A stretch of 64,000 nt of DNA from Ardenticatenales bacterium (GTDB lineage: Bacteria; Chloroflexota; Anaerolineae; Promineifilales; Promineifilaceae), in NCBI GenBank assembly GCA_020634575.1, contig JACKBM010000037.1:6033-70032 (forward strand). The letters are read 5' to 3'. The notes below the pieces were generated by a model. It saw only the letters and a list, made by a program, of their open reading frames with translations. It was not told where the DNA came from and did not search any database. Positions 7,988 to 16,863 of the stretch are shown here, piece after piece. The translations under genes were made by a program, and so were the position numbers. Numbering within the stretch: the stretch's first letter is position 1; every line of letters begins with the position of its first letter.

Positions 7988-8992
7988 TTACGCCAATGAT
8001 TCGTAGAGGCGGGCGATTTCGTCGCGAGCAGGGCGCGGGAGGAGGGCGCCATCCGGCCGGATCACCGCCATCTCGCCAGCAACCACTTCACCAATCTCAG
8101 CCACCCGAATTCCTGCATCAGTCAGCGCATTCATAATTGCCGGCGTGTCCGCGGCGGTCGCCGTCAGCAGCAGGGCGCCGGAGGCGATGGTGGCCATCGG
8201 GTCGAGGCCAAAGAGCTGGCACACCCGATTCGCTAATTCAGGCACGGGTACTGCCGCCGGATTCACGATGAGCGTGAGGCCCGCCGCTTCGGCCAGCTCC
8301 CATAGCGCGCCTGCCAGACCGCCTTCCGTGGGATCGTGCATCGCTGTGACCTGACCGCTACTGGTGGCAATCTGGGCATCGCGCAGGACAGAAATGCCTG
8401 GCTCAAAGAGGAAGTTGCGGGCGGCCGCCAGCTCGGCGTCACTGAGATAATCCTGGAGTTTGTCCGGGAATTCCCGGGCCAGAATGGCGGTGGCTTCGAT
8501 GGGAACACCCTTGGTAAGCAGGATGCGGTCGCCTGGCCGGATCCCCTGGGGCGTGATCAATTTCTCTTTGGCTACTTCGCCGATGAGGGTGGCGCTGAGG
8601 ATCGGCCGGTCCAGCCCATGGGTGATCTCGGTGTGACCGCCGATAAGGGAGATGCCATATTCCTGGCAGGCGGCAAAAAGCTGCTCACTGATCTCTGTGA
8701 CCGACTGCTCATTGGTCTGCCCCTCCGGCAGCAGCATGGTGACAAGGAGCCAGCGCGGTGTGCCACCCGTCGTCGCGATATCGTTGCCATTAACCTGCAC
8801 GACATACCAGCCGATGTTGTCCGTGGCGAAGGTGATGGGGTCTGATTTGAAAACCAGGTAGCGATCACCCACATCGACGACGGCACAGTCCAGGCCAATG
8901 CCGGGGCGGATGATGACCCGGGGATCGCTGACCGGCGCCGCGGCCAGAAGCCGGGCTAGCAGATCGGGTGGGAGTTTGCCTAAGGGAAGCAT
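7988..8992 (-). CDS. AIR synthase-related / HypE-like protein
   Basis: A 334-residue member of the PurM/HypE/ThiL ATP-dependent fold. It shows a GIGLDCAVVDVGDRYLVFKSDP nucleotide-binding opening, QVNGNDIATTGGTPRWLL, a GGHTEIT loop, then the C-terminal AIRS domain with HDPTEGGLAGALWELAEA. True HypE ends in a conserved Cys used to make the nickel-iron cyanide ligand; this protein ends RDEIARLYESLA, so it is not a canonical HypE, and no hydrogenase genes are near. It converges on the MarR gene with 8 bases between stops. Substrate unknown. Confidence 0.85.
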   Translation of the reverse strand: MLPLGKLPPDLLARLLAAAPVSDPRVIIRPGIGLDCAVVDVGDRYLVFKSDPITFATDNIGWYVVQVNGNDIATTGGTPRWLLVTMLLPEGQTNEQSVTEISEQLFAACQEYGISLIGGHTEITHGLDRPILSATLIGEVAKEKLITPQGIRPGDRILLTKGVPIEATAILAREFPDKLQDYLSDAELAAARNFLFEPGISVLRDAQIATSSGQVTAMHDPTEGGLAGALWELAEAAGLTLIVNPAAVPVPELANRVCQLFGLDPMATIASGALLLTATAADTPAIMNALTDAGIRVAEIGEVVAGEMAVIRPDGALLPRPARDEIARLYESLA

Positions 8993-9022
8993 AAACGTCA
9001 GCGGTTTACCGGCCGGTTGACC

Positions 9023-11083
9023 TTAATCCTCGCTTTTCTCAGATGGCTGAACCCGCTCGCGCAACTCTTCCAGTTCCTGCTGCAGCGAATATTGGATGAT
9101 GAAGCCAAGCCCTTTCCAGGTGTCGATGTCCAGGAAATCGCGCGGGCTGGCATCAGCGAGCGATTCGCGGACCCCGACCAGGACGCTGGCGCCAGGTATC
9201 TTGGCCAGCCGCTCGGCCAGCCCCTGTCGCAGCGGTTCGGTCTCATTCTGCAGCGAATAGTTGATGATGAACCACATGCCGCGCCAGGTGTCTGGATCTA
9301 GAAAGTCTTCCGGTTTGGAACCTTCCAGGCTGGCGCGCAGCTCATCGATCACGCCCAGGCTTTCCGGCGTAAACCGTTCCCGATTTTCGCGCAGGAAGTC
9401 GAGCATCTCCTGGCGCGAGAAAGGCGGTGCTGTGAAGGTAGGTGTCTGACTGCTGAGTGTATCCGCCAGCCGGTTCAGGCTGCTCATGAACGCCTCAAAC
9501 TGGGTTGGCGGGATCTCATCTGACTCATCGATTAGCGGGATGTCAGGAATGACGACATCTTTGTGGAAATGACAGACCTTCTGACCAGGCATTGCCTTGA
9601 TTTTGCAGCGTTGGCCCGATTTGGTCAGCGCCTGACAGCGGCCGTCGGCGGCCGACTCTTGCAGGGATGCTTTGAACCGGGCCAGCGTCAACATCTCGGT
9701 AAATTCACGCTTGAATGCGGCCAGAATGGCGTCCGGATCCGGGATCAACCCTTCGTCGCTGATGATGCCCAGGTGGACGCGACCGGCATAACTCAAGATG
9801 GAAATGCCCAGGCCGACGTGGCCGGATTGGGGCACCCAAAACATAATGTCGTCGATTTTCTGGCCGGCCAGGTAAAGCGGCACCGGCGGCCCTGGCACAT
9901 TGGTAATGACGGCGGTGACCTTCTGGCCGAGTGTGTTGACGACCAGCCGTTGGATCTCGGTAGGCGAGGCGCCCAGCGCACCCAAAATGCCAAAGGCGAT
10001 GACCGCCTCGGGCGAGTTTTTGAGCTGGTCCATTCGCTCCTTCAGCTTGCGCAACCGGGTGGCCAGATCGGCGGTGCCGACGGGCAGTTTCAGGAATACG
10101 AGGCCAAATTTGTTGCCGAGCTGACCCATCTCCTCCTGTTTGCGGATGTTGAAGGGGATGGCGGCGTGGAACTCGATGCCCTCTGTGGTTTGCTCATGTT
10201 CTTCAAGGTAGCGGCGCAGCGCGCCGGTCATGGCCGTTAGCAGCACATCGTTTACCGTGGCGCCGAACTGGCGGCGGATCAACTTGACCTCTTCCAGATC
10301 GATGGGTTCGGCCCAGGTGGTTGATTTGCGTGTGCCTAACTTGCCGCGCAGGATAGTCGGTGGATCGTTGGGGCGCAGGGCGATGTTGCTGAGGCTGCTG
10401 AGGCTGTCGGCACCGAGGCGGGCCACGTCGAAGATGTTTTCCGGATTCTGAAAGGTCTCCCAACTCTCATTGAGCGCCCGCCCGGCCAATTTTTGGGCGG
10501 TGCCGACGGCGGAGAACGCCTGTTTAATGAGGTTGCTGACAAAACCGGCCGGTTCCTTCTGCACCGTTTCTTCCGCCTCATCCACAACCAGCGAGCGTTT
10601 GGCCGACAGATCGGTCAGCGAGAGCAAGACCATCACCAGGGCAATGCCATCAGCGATGCAATGATGCAGCCGCACGATGACGGCGCTGCCCGGCCCGTAA
10701 TTCTCAATCAGATAAACGTGCCAGAGCGGCTTGCTGAAATCCAGCGGGGTGGAAGCAATTTCACTGGTGAGTTGCTTGAGGGTGGCTTCGTCACCCGGCG
10801 AGGGCAGGGCGATGCGGCTCAGATGCGAGCGCAGATCAAAATTGGGGTCATATTCCCAGGCGGAAGCGACCAGGGGCACGCGTGATTTGACGACCCGCTG
10901 GCGAAAGCGATCATATTTTTTGACCAGCCGGTGCTCAATGATTCGTTTCAAATCATCATAAACGACCGGCTCCTTGAAGGTCATAACGCCGCTGACCATC
11001 ATCAGATTGGTTGGCTCTTCCATCTGCAGCCAGGCTGCATCGACATTGGACATGGATTCGTTGCCGGAGAGAGAGGGAAGCAT
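9023..11083 (-). CDS. WS/DGAT-type acyltransferase with an unusual C-terminal Cys/His motif and repeats
   Basis: A 686-residue protein. Residues 11-465 form a wax ester synthase / acyl-CoA:diacylglycerol acyltransferase domain: MSNVDAAWLQME opening, catalytic HHCIADG at 140-146, and the late NVPGPPVPLYLAG segment. After it comes a C-x9-C-x10-C-x2-H motif (Cys 483, 493, 504, His 507), then two copies of a FLDxDTWxGxxFIIxYSLQ unit at about 592 and 648, giving a tail some 200 residues longer than usual. I keep ATG 11083 because AGGAG lies six bases upstream; an internal ATG (11053) would match the shorter family start. A MaoC hydratase gene lies upstream on the same strand, suggesting lipid storage or modification. 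Confidence 0.88.
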   Translation of the reverse strand: MLPSLSGNESMSNVDAAWLQMEEPTNLMMVSGVMTFKEPVVYDDLKRIIEHRLVKKYDRFRQRVVKSRVPLVASAWEYDPNFDLRSHLSRIALPSPGDEATLKQLTSEIASTPLDFSKPLWHVYLIENYGPGSAVIVRLHHCIADGIALVMVLLSLTDLSAKRSLVVDEAEETVQKEPAGFVSNLIKQAFSAVGTAQKLAGRALNESWETFQNPENIFDVARLGADSLSSLSNIALRPNDPPTILRGKLGTRKSTTWAEPIDLEEVKLIRRQFGATVNDVLLTAMTGALRRYLEEHEQTTEGIEFHAAIPFNIRKQEEMGQLGNKFGLVFLKLPVGTADLATRLRKLKERMDQLKNSPEAVIAFGILGALGASPTEIQRLVVNTLGQKVTAVITNVPGPPVPLYLAGQKIDDIMFWVPQSGHVGLGISILSYAGRVHLGIISDEGLIPDPDAILAAFKREFTEMLTLARFKASLQESAADGRCQALTKSGQRCKIKAMPGQKVCHFHKDVVIPDIPLIDESDEIPPTQFEAFMSSLNRLADTLSSQTPTFTAPPFSRQEMLDFLRENRERFTPESLGVIDELRASLEGSKPEDFLDPDTWRGMWFIINYSLQNETEPLRQGLAERLAKIPGASVLVGVRESLADASPRDFLDIDTWKGLGFIIQYSLQQELEELRERVQPSEKSED

Positions 11084-11116
11084 GAGGCACTCCTGTGGAT
11101 CGCCGGGATAAGCGGC

Positions 11117-11578
11117 CTAAGCCTGGAAGAGCAGCGATAAAGTTTCCGCTACCATGGCTGGTTTGTCTTGGCCTTCAATTTCGATGGTGTTGCGCGTCTT
11201 GATGAGGTGTTGACCGGGCCGCTTTTCGCCAGCTTCGATAAGCTCCATGCGGAGGCGAACACGGGAACCCACCCGGACCGGGTTGAGGAAACGGACCTTG
11301 TCAGCGCCGTAGTTGAGGACATGGGCGACACCGGCCGGTACCATACCCACCTCGCCAGATAACATCGGCAGGAGCGACAACGTCAGAAAGCCGTGGACGA
11401 TGGTCCCGCCCAGCGGACTTTCCCGGGCGGCCCGTTCCAGATCAACATGGATCCATTGGTGGTCGCCGGTACAGTCGGCAAATTGGTTTACCCGGTCCTG
11501 ATCAATCAGAATCCAGTTGGAAACGCCCAGCTCCTGACCGACAAATTTGTCAAGATTGGCCAGCGTATAGTCCGCCAT
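11117..11578 (-). CDS. MaoC-family (R)-specific enoyl-CoA hydratase
   Basis: A 153-residue single hot-dog domain. The segment FADCTGDHQWIHVDLERA carries the hydratase catalytic Asp and His, followed by IVHGFLTLSLLPML, a very conserved MaoC helix. These enzymes hydrate trans-2-enoyl-CoA to (R)-3-hydroxyacyl-CoA. A strong AGGAGGAG ribosome-binding site precedes the ATG. The WS/DGAT-type gene follows 33 bases downstream on the same strand and an acyl-CoA synthetase is divergent, so a fatty-acyl-CoA role fits. The exact chain-length preference cannot be read from sequence. Confidence 0.9.
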   Translation of the reverse strand: MADYTLANLDKFVGQELGVSNWILIDQDRVNQFADCTGDHQWIHVDLERAARESPLGGTIVHGFLTLSLLPMLSGEVGMVPAGVAHVLNYGADKVRFLNPVRVGSRVRLRMELIEAGEKRPGQHLIKTRNTIEIEGQDKPAMVAETLSLLFQA

Positions 11579-11651
11579 GTCACTCCTCCTACTGAAACGT
11601 GCTATATGGTAGCATGCCGCGCAAACTTCGGGTAGTGGCCCCCAGCGCTAG

Positions 11652-11708
11652 CCTCCGGGAGGCCCTTCAGCAGTTGGCAAGGCTGGCGCCTACTGGGCCT
11701 CCCGGAGG
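11652..11708. repeat. Dispersed palindrome family A, copy 1
   Basis: A perfect 14-base inverted repeat, CCTCCGGGAGGCCC (11652-11665) and GGGCCTCCCGGAGG (11695-11708), with a 29-base loop. Two further copies lie at 44818-44881 and 48235-48297. The gap between the divergent MaoC and acyl-CoA synthetase genes (about 340 bases) holds this element and the promoter below. Confidence 0.85.
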
Positions 11709-11782
11709 TTAGGCGTCTGCTTATTACACTCAACGGAGTTGCGACGTTTTTCCGACACGAATTTTGGGCAATTCAGTTCTTG

Positions 11783-11811
11783 TTGAGTGTTTTTGGCCTC
11801 CTGCGTATAAT
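11783..11811 (+). promoter_or_regulatory. Sigma-70-type promoter for the acyl-CoA synthetase gene
   Basis: TTGAGT at 11783-11788, exactly 17 bases, then a perfect TATAAT at 11806-11811. Transcription would begin near 11818, leaving a leader of about 100 bases before ATG 11921. The region is AT-rich compared with its surroundings. Confidence 0.6.
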
Positions 11812-11920
11812 CTTGTATGTCGTCCAGCACCTTGATCCCCATGTGGTTGCGCCGACGCTGATCCAGTGCAAGAAACAAATGCGCTATGGCCAGGCTCCAT
11901 TAGCTGAGGAGGAATCCCCA

Positions 11921-13702
11921 ATGGTAAACACTATCCTTCACCGATTAAAGGCTCAGGCCGCTGAAAGGCCGACTGAGCCCGCCTACTATAGAAAGACAGG
12001 TGGTCAATGGGTCGGCACAAACTGGAAGAGTTACTATGACCAGGTCCGGTCAGCTGCCAAAGCATTGCTGGCGTTAGGCTACAACTCTGGTGAAGTGGTC
12101 ACTATCCTGGGTTTCAATACGCCGGAATGGGTTGTTTTTGACCTGGCCGGGATGATGGCCGGTGGCGCCGCTGCTGGTATCTATGCAACCAACAGCCCGC
12201 AGGAAGTGCAATACATCGTCGATCATTGCGATTCTCCCTACCTGCTGCTGGAGGATGAGAAGCAGTGGGCCAAGGTGGAACAGGAGCTGGACAAGCTGCC
12301 ATCGCTGCGCAAGGTGATCATGATGCCCGGCGCCCCGGCGATAGATCACGAACTGGTCCTGAGCTGGGAAGCGTTCAACAAACTTGGCGCTGATGTGCCT
12401 GATGGTGAGCTGGACGAGCGGTTTAACAGCCTCACAGAAAAGGGTCTGGCCACCTTGATTTACACGTCCGGGACGACGGGGCCGCCCAAGGGCGTGATGC
12501 TCTCCCACGAGAACCTGTTTTGGACCTCCGTAACGGCCACCAATTTGTTTGGCATCACCCCATCTGATTCCAGTCTTTCTTATCTGCCTCTGTCGCATAT
12601 TGCTGAGCAGATGTTCACCATCCATGGCCCCATCAATGTTGGCTGGCGCGTTTATTATGCTGAGTCGCCGACATCGGTGGCGGACAACCTGAAGGAAGTG
12701 ACGCCGAGCATTGTCTTTGGTGTGCCGCGGGTTTGGGAGCGCTTCTACAACGGCGTCTCGGCCAAACTGGGCGAAGCGACGGGTGTAAAGGCGAAGCTGA
12801 TCACCTGGGCGCGCAGCGTTGGGCGGCAGATGATTCATCTGCGCAACGAAGGCCGCCAGCCCTCGGCTATTCTCACGATGCAATACAACCTGGCCGACAA
12901 ACTGGTTTTTGCCAACCTGCGTCAGGCGCTGGGTCTGTCCAATATGAAGGTCTGCGCCTCTGGGGCGGCGCCGATTTCCAAAGAGATCGTCGAGTTTTTC
13001 GGCAGCCTGGGCATCGTGATCTATGAGATTTACGGCCAGTCTGAAGGCTCCGGCCCGTCCACCATCAATTACCCGAAAAACACCCGCTTTGGCTCTGTCG
13101 GCAAGACGATTCCGGGTACTGAGGTCAAGATCGCAGAGGATGGCGAGGTTTTGGTGAAGGGGCCGCATGTCTTCCTGGGTTATTTTAAGAACGAGGCCGC
13201 CACAGAGAGCACCCTAATTGGGGATTATCTTTATTCCGGCGATCTGGGGCAGTTTGATGAGGACGGTTATCTATGGATTACCGGCCGGAAAAAGGAGATC
13301 ATCATCACCTCCGGCGGCAAGAATATTGCGCCGGCCAACATCGAGGCGGCGCTCAAGGATATGGAACTGGTCAATGACGCCATCATCATCGGCGATCAGC
13401 GCAAGTTCCTCTCCGCCCTGATTACCCTGGAGCCGGAGGCGCTGGCCCGTTTTGCCGCCGCCAATGGTCTGGAGATGGATGATCTGCACGAAAATCCGGC
13501 GGTCGTTAAGGCGGTCGAGGCGATGGTTGAAGAAGTGAACAAGAACTTTGCCCGCGTGGAGAATATCCGGCGCTTCCGGCTGCTGCCGGCGCCCTTCTCC
13601 GTCGAGGGCGGCGAGCTCACACCAACCTTGAAGCTCAAGCGGCGCATCGTCTACAAAAAATATTGGGACACGATCGAGTCGATCTACGAGGGTGTGGATT
13701 AG
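11921..13702 (+). CDS. Long-chain acyl-CoA synthetase (AMP-forming)
   Basis: A 593-residue member of the adenylate-forming family. The AMP-binding loop is YTSGTTGPPKGVMLS at about residues 182-196; later motifs include IYEIYGQSEGSG and the hinge TGRKKEIIITSGGKNIAP. It activates fatty acids to acyl-CoA. I choose ATG 11921 (MVNTILHRLKAQ) because GAGGAGGAA lies directly upstream, although the frame is open another 140 bases. It is divergent from the MaoC and WS/DGAT-type genes and may supply their acyl-CoA. The class with the long insert between core motifs fits FadD15-like proteins. Confidence 0.93.
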   Translation: MVNTILHRLKAQAAERPTEPAYYRKTGGQWVGTNWKSYYDQVRSAAKALLALGYNSGEVVTILGFNTPEWVVFDLAGMMAGGAAAGIYATNSPQEVQYIVDHCDSPYLLLEDEKQWAKVEQELDKLPSLRKVIMMPGAPAIDHELVLSWEAFNKLGADVPDGELDERFNSLTEKGLATLIYTSGTTGPPKGVMLSHENLFWTSVTATNLFGITPSDSSLSYLPLSHIAEQMFTIHGPINVGWRVYYAESPTSVADNLKEVTPSIVFGVPRVWERFYNGVSAKLGEATGVKAKLITWARSVGRQMIHLRNEGRQPSAILTMQYNLADKLVFANLRQALGLSNMKVCASGAAPISKEIVEFFGSLGIVIYEIYGQSEGSGPSTINYPKNTRFGSVGKTIPGTEVKIAEDGEVLVKGPHVFLGYFKNEAATESTLIGDYLYSGDLGQFDEDGYLWITGRKKEIIITSGGKNIAPANIEAALKDMELVNDAIIIGDQRKFLSALITLEPEALARFAAANGLEMDDLHENPAVVKAVEAMVEEVNKNFARVENIRRFRLLPAPFSVEGGELTPTLKLKRRIVYKKYWDTIESIYEGVD

Positions 13703-13775
13703 CGAGGTTACCCGCCACCTCCTGTTTCTTTTGTAGGGCCGTCAATTCTAAGTGGCGGCGCAAGAAACGGGTGGT

Positions 13776-14666
13776 TTAGTCAGGCTTTCGTCTTAAGTTA
13801 ATTACGGCAATGCCGGCCAGGATGATGATCATACCGATAATCATCCGGCCGGTTATTGTTTCCCCCAGCACCAACAGGCCGCCGATGGTCGCCACCACCG
13901 GCACGACATAGGTCACCAGGGCCACATCGGTCGCGCCAAAGCGCTGGATCGTGTAAAAGAAAAGCAGGAAGGCAGCCACGGTGCCGATGAGACTGCCATA
14001 AAGCACTGCAAACCAGCCCTGACCATCCAACGCAGCCAGATCAAAGCCGTAGACCAGCCCCACAACGGGCAGAACAATGAAGGTCGCAGCGAATAATTGC
14101 ACGCTCGTCAAGGTCGTGGCCGGAATGCCGCCGGCGTAGCGGCGCGTGTAGATCGTGCCAATGCTGACGCTGATCAGACCCACAAACACCAGGATGTAGC
14201 CACGCGGATCAGCCTGGGCCACATCAACCAGGCCACTCTCGCCCTGGCTGGCCAGCATGATCGCCCCTGACAGCGAGAGCAATACCCCAACAACTTTGCG
14301 CCAGGTCAGCGACTCATCGATCAGAAAGAAATGGGCCAGCGTAACTGTAAAGGCCGGCCCGGTGGCGTTGATGATCGAGGTCATACCGCTGGACAGGTAG
14401 ACCAGCGAGCCCACGAAGGCAAACATCGGGATGGCGGTGGCCAGCAGGCCCAGGATGAGACCATGCTGGAGGAGCTTTCTGTCCAGCTGCCAGCGCAGAC
14501 CTGGCCGGGCCAGCAACAAAAGGGCAAAGGCTACGGAAGCAAAGCTGATGCGCAGAGCCACAAATTCCACTGAGCTTATCTGACCAATGCCGAAGCGGGA
14601 AGCGATGAGACTGGAGCCAAAACAAAACGCGGTGATGATGATAAAGGGAAGCGATTGAAGTTTCAT
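13776..14666 (-). CDS. EamA-type (DMT superfamily) transporter
   Basis: A 296-residue, strongly hydrophobic protein with about ten predicted membrane helices in two repeated EamA halves. The second half carries the conserved TxVxPVxAxxxGxxxLGE pattern (VTYVVPVVATIGGLLVLGE). Such proteins export small metabolites or amino acids in the inner membrane. It follows the AhpD-like gene on the same strand after about 40 bases containing two small hairpins (AACCCGTCGGGTT and AACCTGTCAGGTT). The substrate cannot be predicted. Confidence 0.88.
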   Translation of the reverse strand: MKLQSLPFIIITAFCFGSSLIASRFGIGQISSVEFVALRISFASVAFALLLLARPGLRWQLDRKLLQHGLILGLLATAIPMFAFVGSLVYLSSGMTSIINATGPAFTVTLAHFFLIDESLTWRKVVGVLLSLSGAIMLASQGESGLVDVAQADPRGYILVFVGLISVSIGTIYTRRYAGGIPATTLTSVQLFAATFIVLPVVGLVYGFDLAALDGQGWFAVLYGSLIGTVAAFLLFFYTIQRFGATDVALVTYVVPVVATIGGLLVLGETITGRMIIGMIIILAGIAVINLRRKPD

Positions 14667-14684
14667 AATGGGGAGGGGTTGGCC

Positions 14685-14714
14685 AACCCGTCGGGTTAGC
14701 CAACCTGTCAGGTT
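14685..14714. repeat. Two adjacent small hairpins
   Basis: AACCCGTCGGGTT at 14685-14697 and AACCTGTCAGGTT at 14702-14714 are related 13-base hairpins between the AhpD-like and EamA genes; the second overlaps the AhpD-like stop codon. They resemble the ACCCGACGGGT units at 42145-42189. They may protect message ends; no T-run follows. Confidence 0.5.
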
Positions 14715-15232
14715 GTTTCGTCGATGGGGACGTTGAAGCTTTTGAGGATGGTGCCCAGGGTGAGGTAGAAGCCGACGGTGAAGATGGCGTCGATAAGAGC
14801 GGCCGGTCCCATATCCTCGTGAAGCTGTGCAGCAGTTGATGTGGTGATCTCCTGGGCTGCCCGCATCTCGTCAGCCAGGCGCAATAACGCCTTCTCCGTC
14901 ATGTTCCAGCCGGCTGCCCGGGCGCCTTCTTTGACGCGCTCAATTTCTTCGGGCGTCAACCCTGCTGCCTGGCCGCGCACCACATGATGGGACCATTCGT
15001 ATTCAGAGCCGATGAGATGGGCCGTGCGCAGGATGAGTAGCTCGCGCTGCCGGCCTGTTAATGTGCTACCAGCGACCAGATAATTGCGTAATGGGGCTGA
15101 TTGGCGGAGTAGTTCGGGACTGTGAGCCATCATACGATGGATATTTAAAACCGGGCCCTGTAGCGCCGCCCGGATACCTTCAGGCCAATTTTCCTCAGAC
15201 GAAGGCTGTAAAATCGGCTCAGCTGAATTCAT
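14708..15232 (-). CDS. Carboxymuconolactone decarboxylase / AhpD-like protein
   Basis: A 174-residue all-helical protein with the family core LTGRQRELLILRTAHLIG followed by SEYEWSHHVVRGQAAGLT. The paired cysteines of peroxidase-type AhpD are absent here (EYEWSHH takes their place), so it is closer to the non-redox decarboxylase-like group; function is unknown. Its start codon overlaps, on the opposite strand, the open frame of the divergent CPBP protease gene. The EamA transporter lies downstream and may be cotranscribed. Confidence 0.85.
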   Translation of the reverse strand: MNSAEPILQPSSEENWPEGIRAALQGPVLNIHRMMAHSPELLRQSAPLRNYLVAGSTLTGRQRELLILRTAHLIGSEYEWSHHVVRGQAAGLTPEEIERVKEGARAAGWNMTEKALLRLADEMRAAQEITTSTAAQLHEDMGPAALIDAIFTVGFYLTLGTILKSFNVPIDETT

Positions 15233-15245
15233 GGAGAGACCTCAG

Positions 15246-16028
15246 ATGTTTGCGTGGTACCTGTTCTTCTTGCTTATTGTAATCTGTTTGCCTGGGATTG
15301 CCCTTTCAATTCCACGATCCCTGGGTGCCTTACGGGGACAGATCGAAGCCAACTTGCGGCCAGGACAGGCCATGCCATCGTTTCCAGTCCTGGTGCTTGT
15401 GTCTGCCCTGCAAGCATTGGTGGTAGCCGCGGCGGCAGCGGCTGTAGGGGTGGCCACCATGACGCAGACAGGTTTTGAGGCGCCATTCTGGCAGGGTGTG
15501 GCTACCGGCCGGTTTGATGGGGCCGCTTTGGGCGGACAACTTCTAGCCGGGTTTGTGGGCGCTCTCATTTGTCTGGTCCCCTTCCTGGGCCTCTACTATG
15601 GCGTCTTTCGCCCTCGACTGGATGCTCACACGGTGCAAGTGACAGAGGCGCTACGTGCCCGCCTGGGCCTGGCCGGGCGACTCTTACATGGTGGCGTATT
15701 TGAAGAGGTTCTGTTTCGGTGGGGCGTGATGGGCTTGCTTGTCTGGCTGGGGACGCTCCTGAACGGGTCGGTCAATGCCGTCATCGTCTGGCTGGCTATT
15801 TTCCTGGCCGGGCTCCTGTTTGCTGCCGGTCACCTTCCGGGCAGCTACGCAGCCGGCGCGCGCAAATCGCCCCTTTTGACAACCGCTGTCCTGACCCTAA
15901 ATGGCTGGGCAGCCATCATTTTTGGCTACCTCTTTTGGCAATATGGGCTGACGGCAGCAATCACGGCGCACATGTTGCTGCACCTTTTCTGGTACCCAAT
16001 TGAACGGATCTATGGGTCCCGCGACTAG
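15246..16028 (+). CDS. CPBP-family intramembrane metalloprotease-like protein
   Basis: A 260-residue protein with about six to seven membrane helices. The abortive-infection/CAAX-protease motifs are visible: FEEVLFRWG (EExxxR), LLFAAGHLPG and ITAHMLLHLF with the later His. These glutamate/zinc proteases cleave within the membrane or process peptides. I choose ATG 15246 because GGAGA at 15234-15238 is well spaced; ATG 15231 would also work but begins inside the divergent AhpD-like start. No bacteriocin gene is near, so the substrate is open. Confidence 0.83.
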   Translation: MFAWYLFFLLIVICLPGIALSIPRSLGALRGQIEANLRPGQAMPSFPVLVLVSALQALVVAAAAAAVGVATMTQTGFEAPFWQGVATGRFDGAALGGQLLAGFVGALICLVPFLGLYYGVFRPRLDAHTVQVTEALRARLGLAGRLLHGGVFEEVLFRWGVMGLLVWLGTLLNGSVNAVIVWLAIFLAGLLFAAGHLPGSYAAGARKSPLLTTAVLTLNGWAAIIFGYLFWQYGLTAAITAHMLLHLFWYPIERIYGSRD

Positions 16029-16035
16029 CGGGGCC

Positions 16036-16863
16036 TTACCCCGGAGCTGCTAACAGGTAGTAGCTGTGTCCCTGATCATGGATGAAGTCGGTCACCTGAT
16101 AGCCATTGGCGAAGGCCTCTTCCAGCAGCGCCCGATTCTGGAGCCGCCAGGCATGGGCCAGGGCCATATCCCACCGTTTGATCTGGTGGATGTGGCGTGG
16201 GATCTCGATCAGGTAGCGGCGACCGGCCGGTTTATGCGGCCGGTCCGTCGGCCGGGGCAGGTCGCCGCGAATGGATGGGTTGATCACCTGCACCCCCGCA
16301 TCCTCCAGCTCGGCGAACTGCGGCGGCTGCCAGCGCTCTTCCAGACGGGCCAGCACCGGCTCATCCTTTAACCACCAATCCACTTCGAAGCGGTCCGATG
16401 GCATGCCGGCATTGACTTCGTCGCTCATCTCGCCGTACACGTTGCGATAGTAGGTGTGACAGATGGCGCCCAGTTTGCGGAAGTTGAGGTTGGCGTTGCG
16501 GCTTTCCAGCGGATCAAACGTCCAGGTAATATGGTCGTAGCCCTGGGCCAGCACCGCCTCACGCTGGGCCAGCTTGAGCCGGTAGCCGAGGTTGGCATCA
16601 CGAACCTTGGGATGCACGCCCGCCATATGGGAGCAATGTTTCAGGGCGCCCTCTTTGGTCAGCCCCAGAAAGCCCAGGACAAAACCGACGACCTCGCCGC
16701 TCTCGTCGAAGGCGCCCAGCAACAGGCCGCCGTTTTTCTGGATGGTGACGAGAAGGTGATCGGGCACGATCATGCCGGGATCACCGCCCCAAACATCCAT
16801 CTGTAGCTGTTCTACCGCTTTTACATCGGCAATTTCCGTGATGTCGCGAATCTCAATGTTCAT
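16036..16863 (-). CDS. GNAT-superfamily acyltransferase (COG3375 type)
   Basis: A 275-residue protein beginning MNIEIRDITEIADVKAVEQL with a GNAT fold through about residue 150 (VVGFVLGFLGL; HPKVRDANLGYRLKLAQRE acyl-CoA loop) and a family-specific C-terminal half. Members of this group are found beside N-succinylamino acid racemases in Geobacillus-type operons, where they act as succinyl-CoA:D-amino acid N-succinyltransferases. Here such a racemase-like gene is three genes upstream. The start codon overlaps the stop of the serine hydrolase gene by four bases, so they are translationally coupled. Substrate assignment is inference from context. Confidence 0.82.
   Translation of the reverse strand: MNIEIRDITEIADVKAVEQLQMDVWGGDPGMIVPDHLLVTIQKNGGLLLGAFDESGEVVGFVLGFLGLTKEGALKHCSHMAGVHPKVRDANLGYRLKLAQREAVLAQGYDHITWTFDPLESRNANLNFRKLGAICHTYYRNVYGEMSDEVNAGMPSDRFEVDWWLKDEPVLARLEERWQPPQFAELEDAGVQVINPSIRGDLPRPTDRPHKPAGRRYLIEIPRHIHQIKRWDMALAHAWRLQNRALLEEAFANGYQVTDFIHDQGHSYYLLAAPG

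Noticed and set aside
7988..8992. True hydrogenase maturation factor HypE
   Set aside because: The essential C-terminal Cys is missing and no hydrogenase genes are near, so only the fold is claimed.
12074..13168. 364-residue minus-strand frame opposite the acyl-CoA synthetase
   Set aside because: No recognisable domain; it is the complement of a well-conserved gene.
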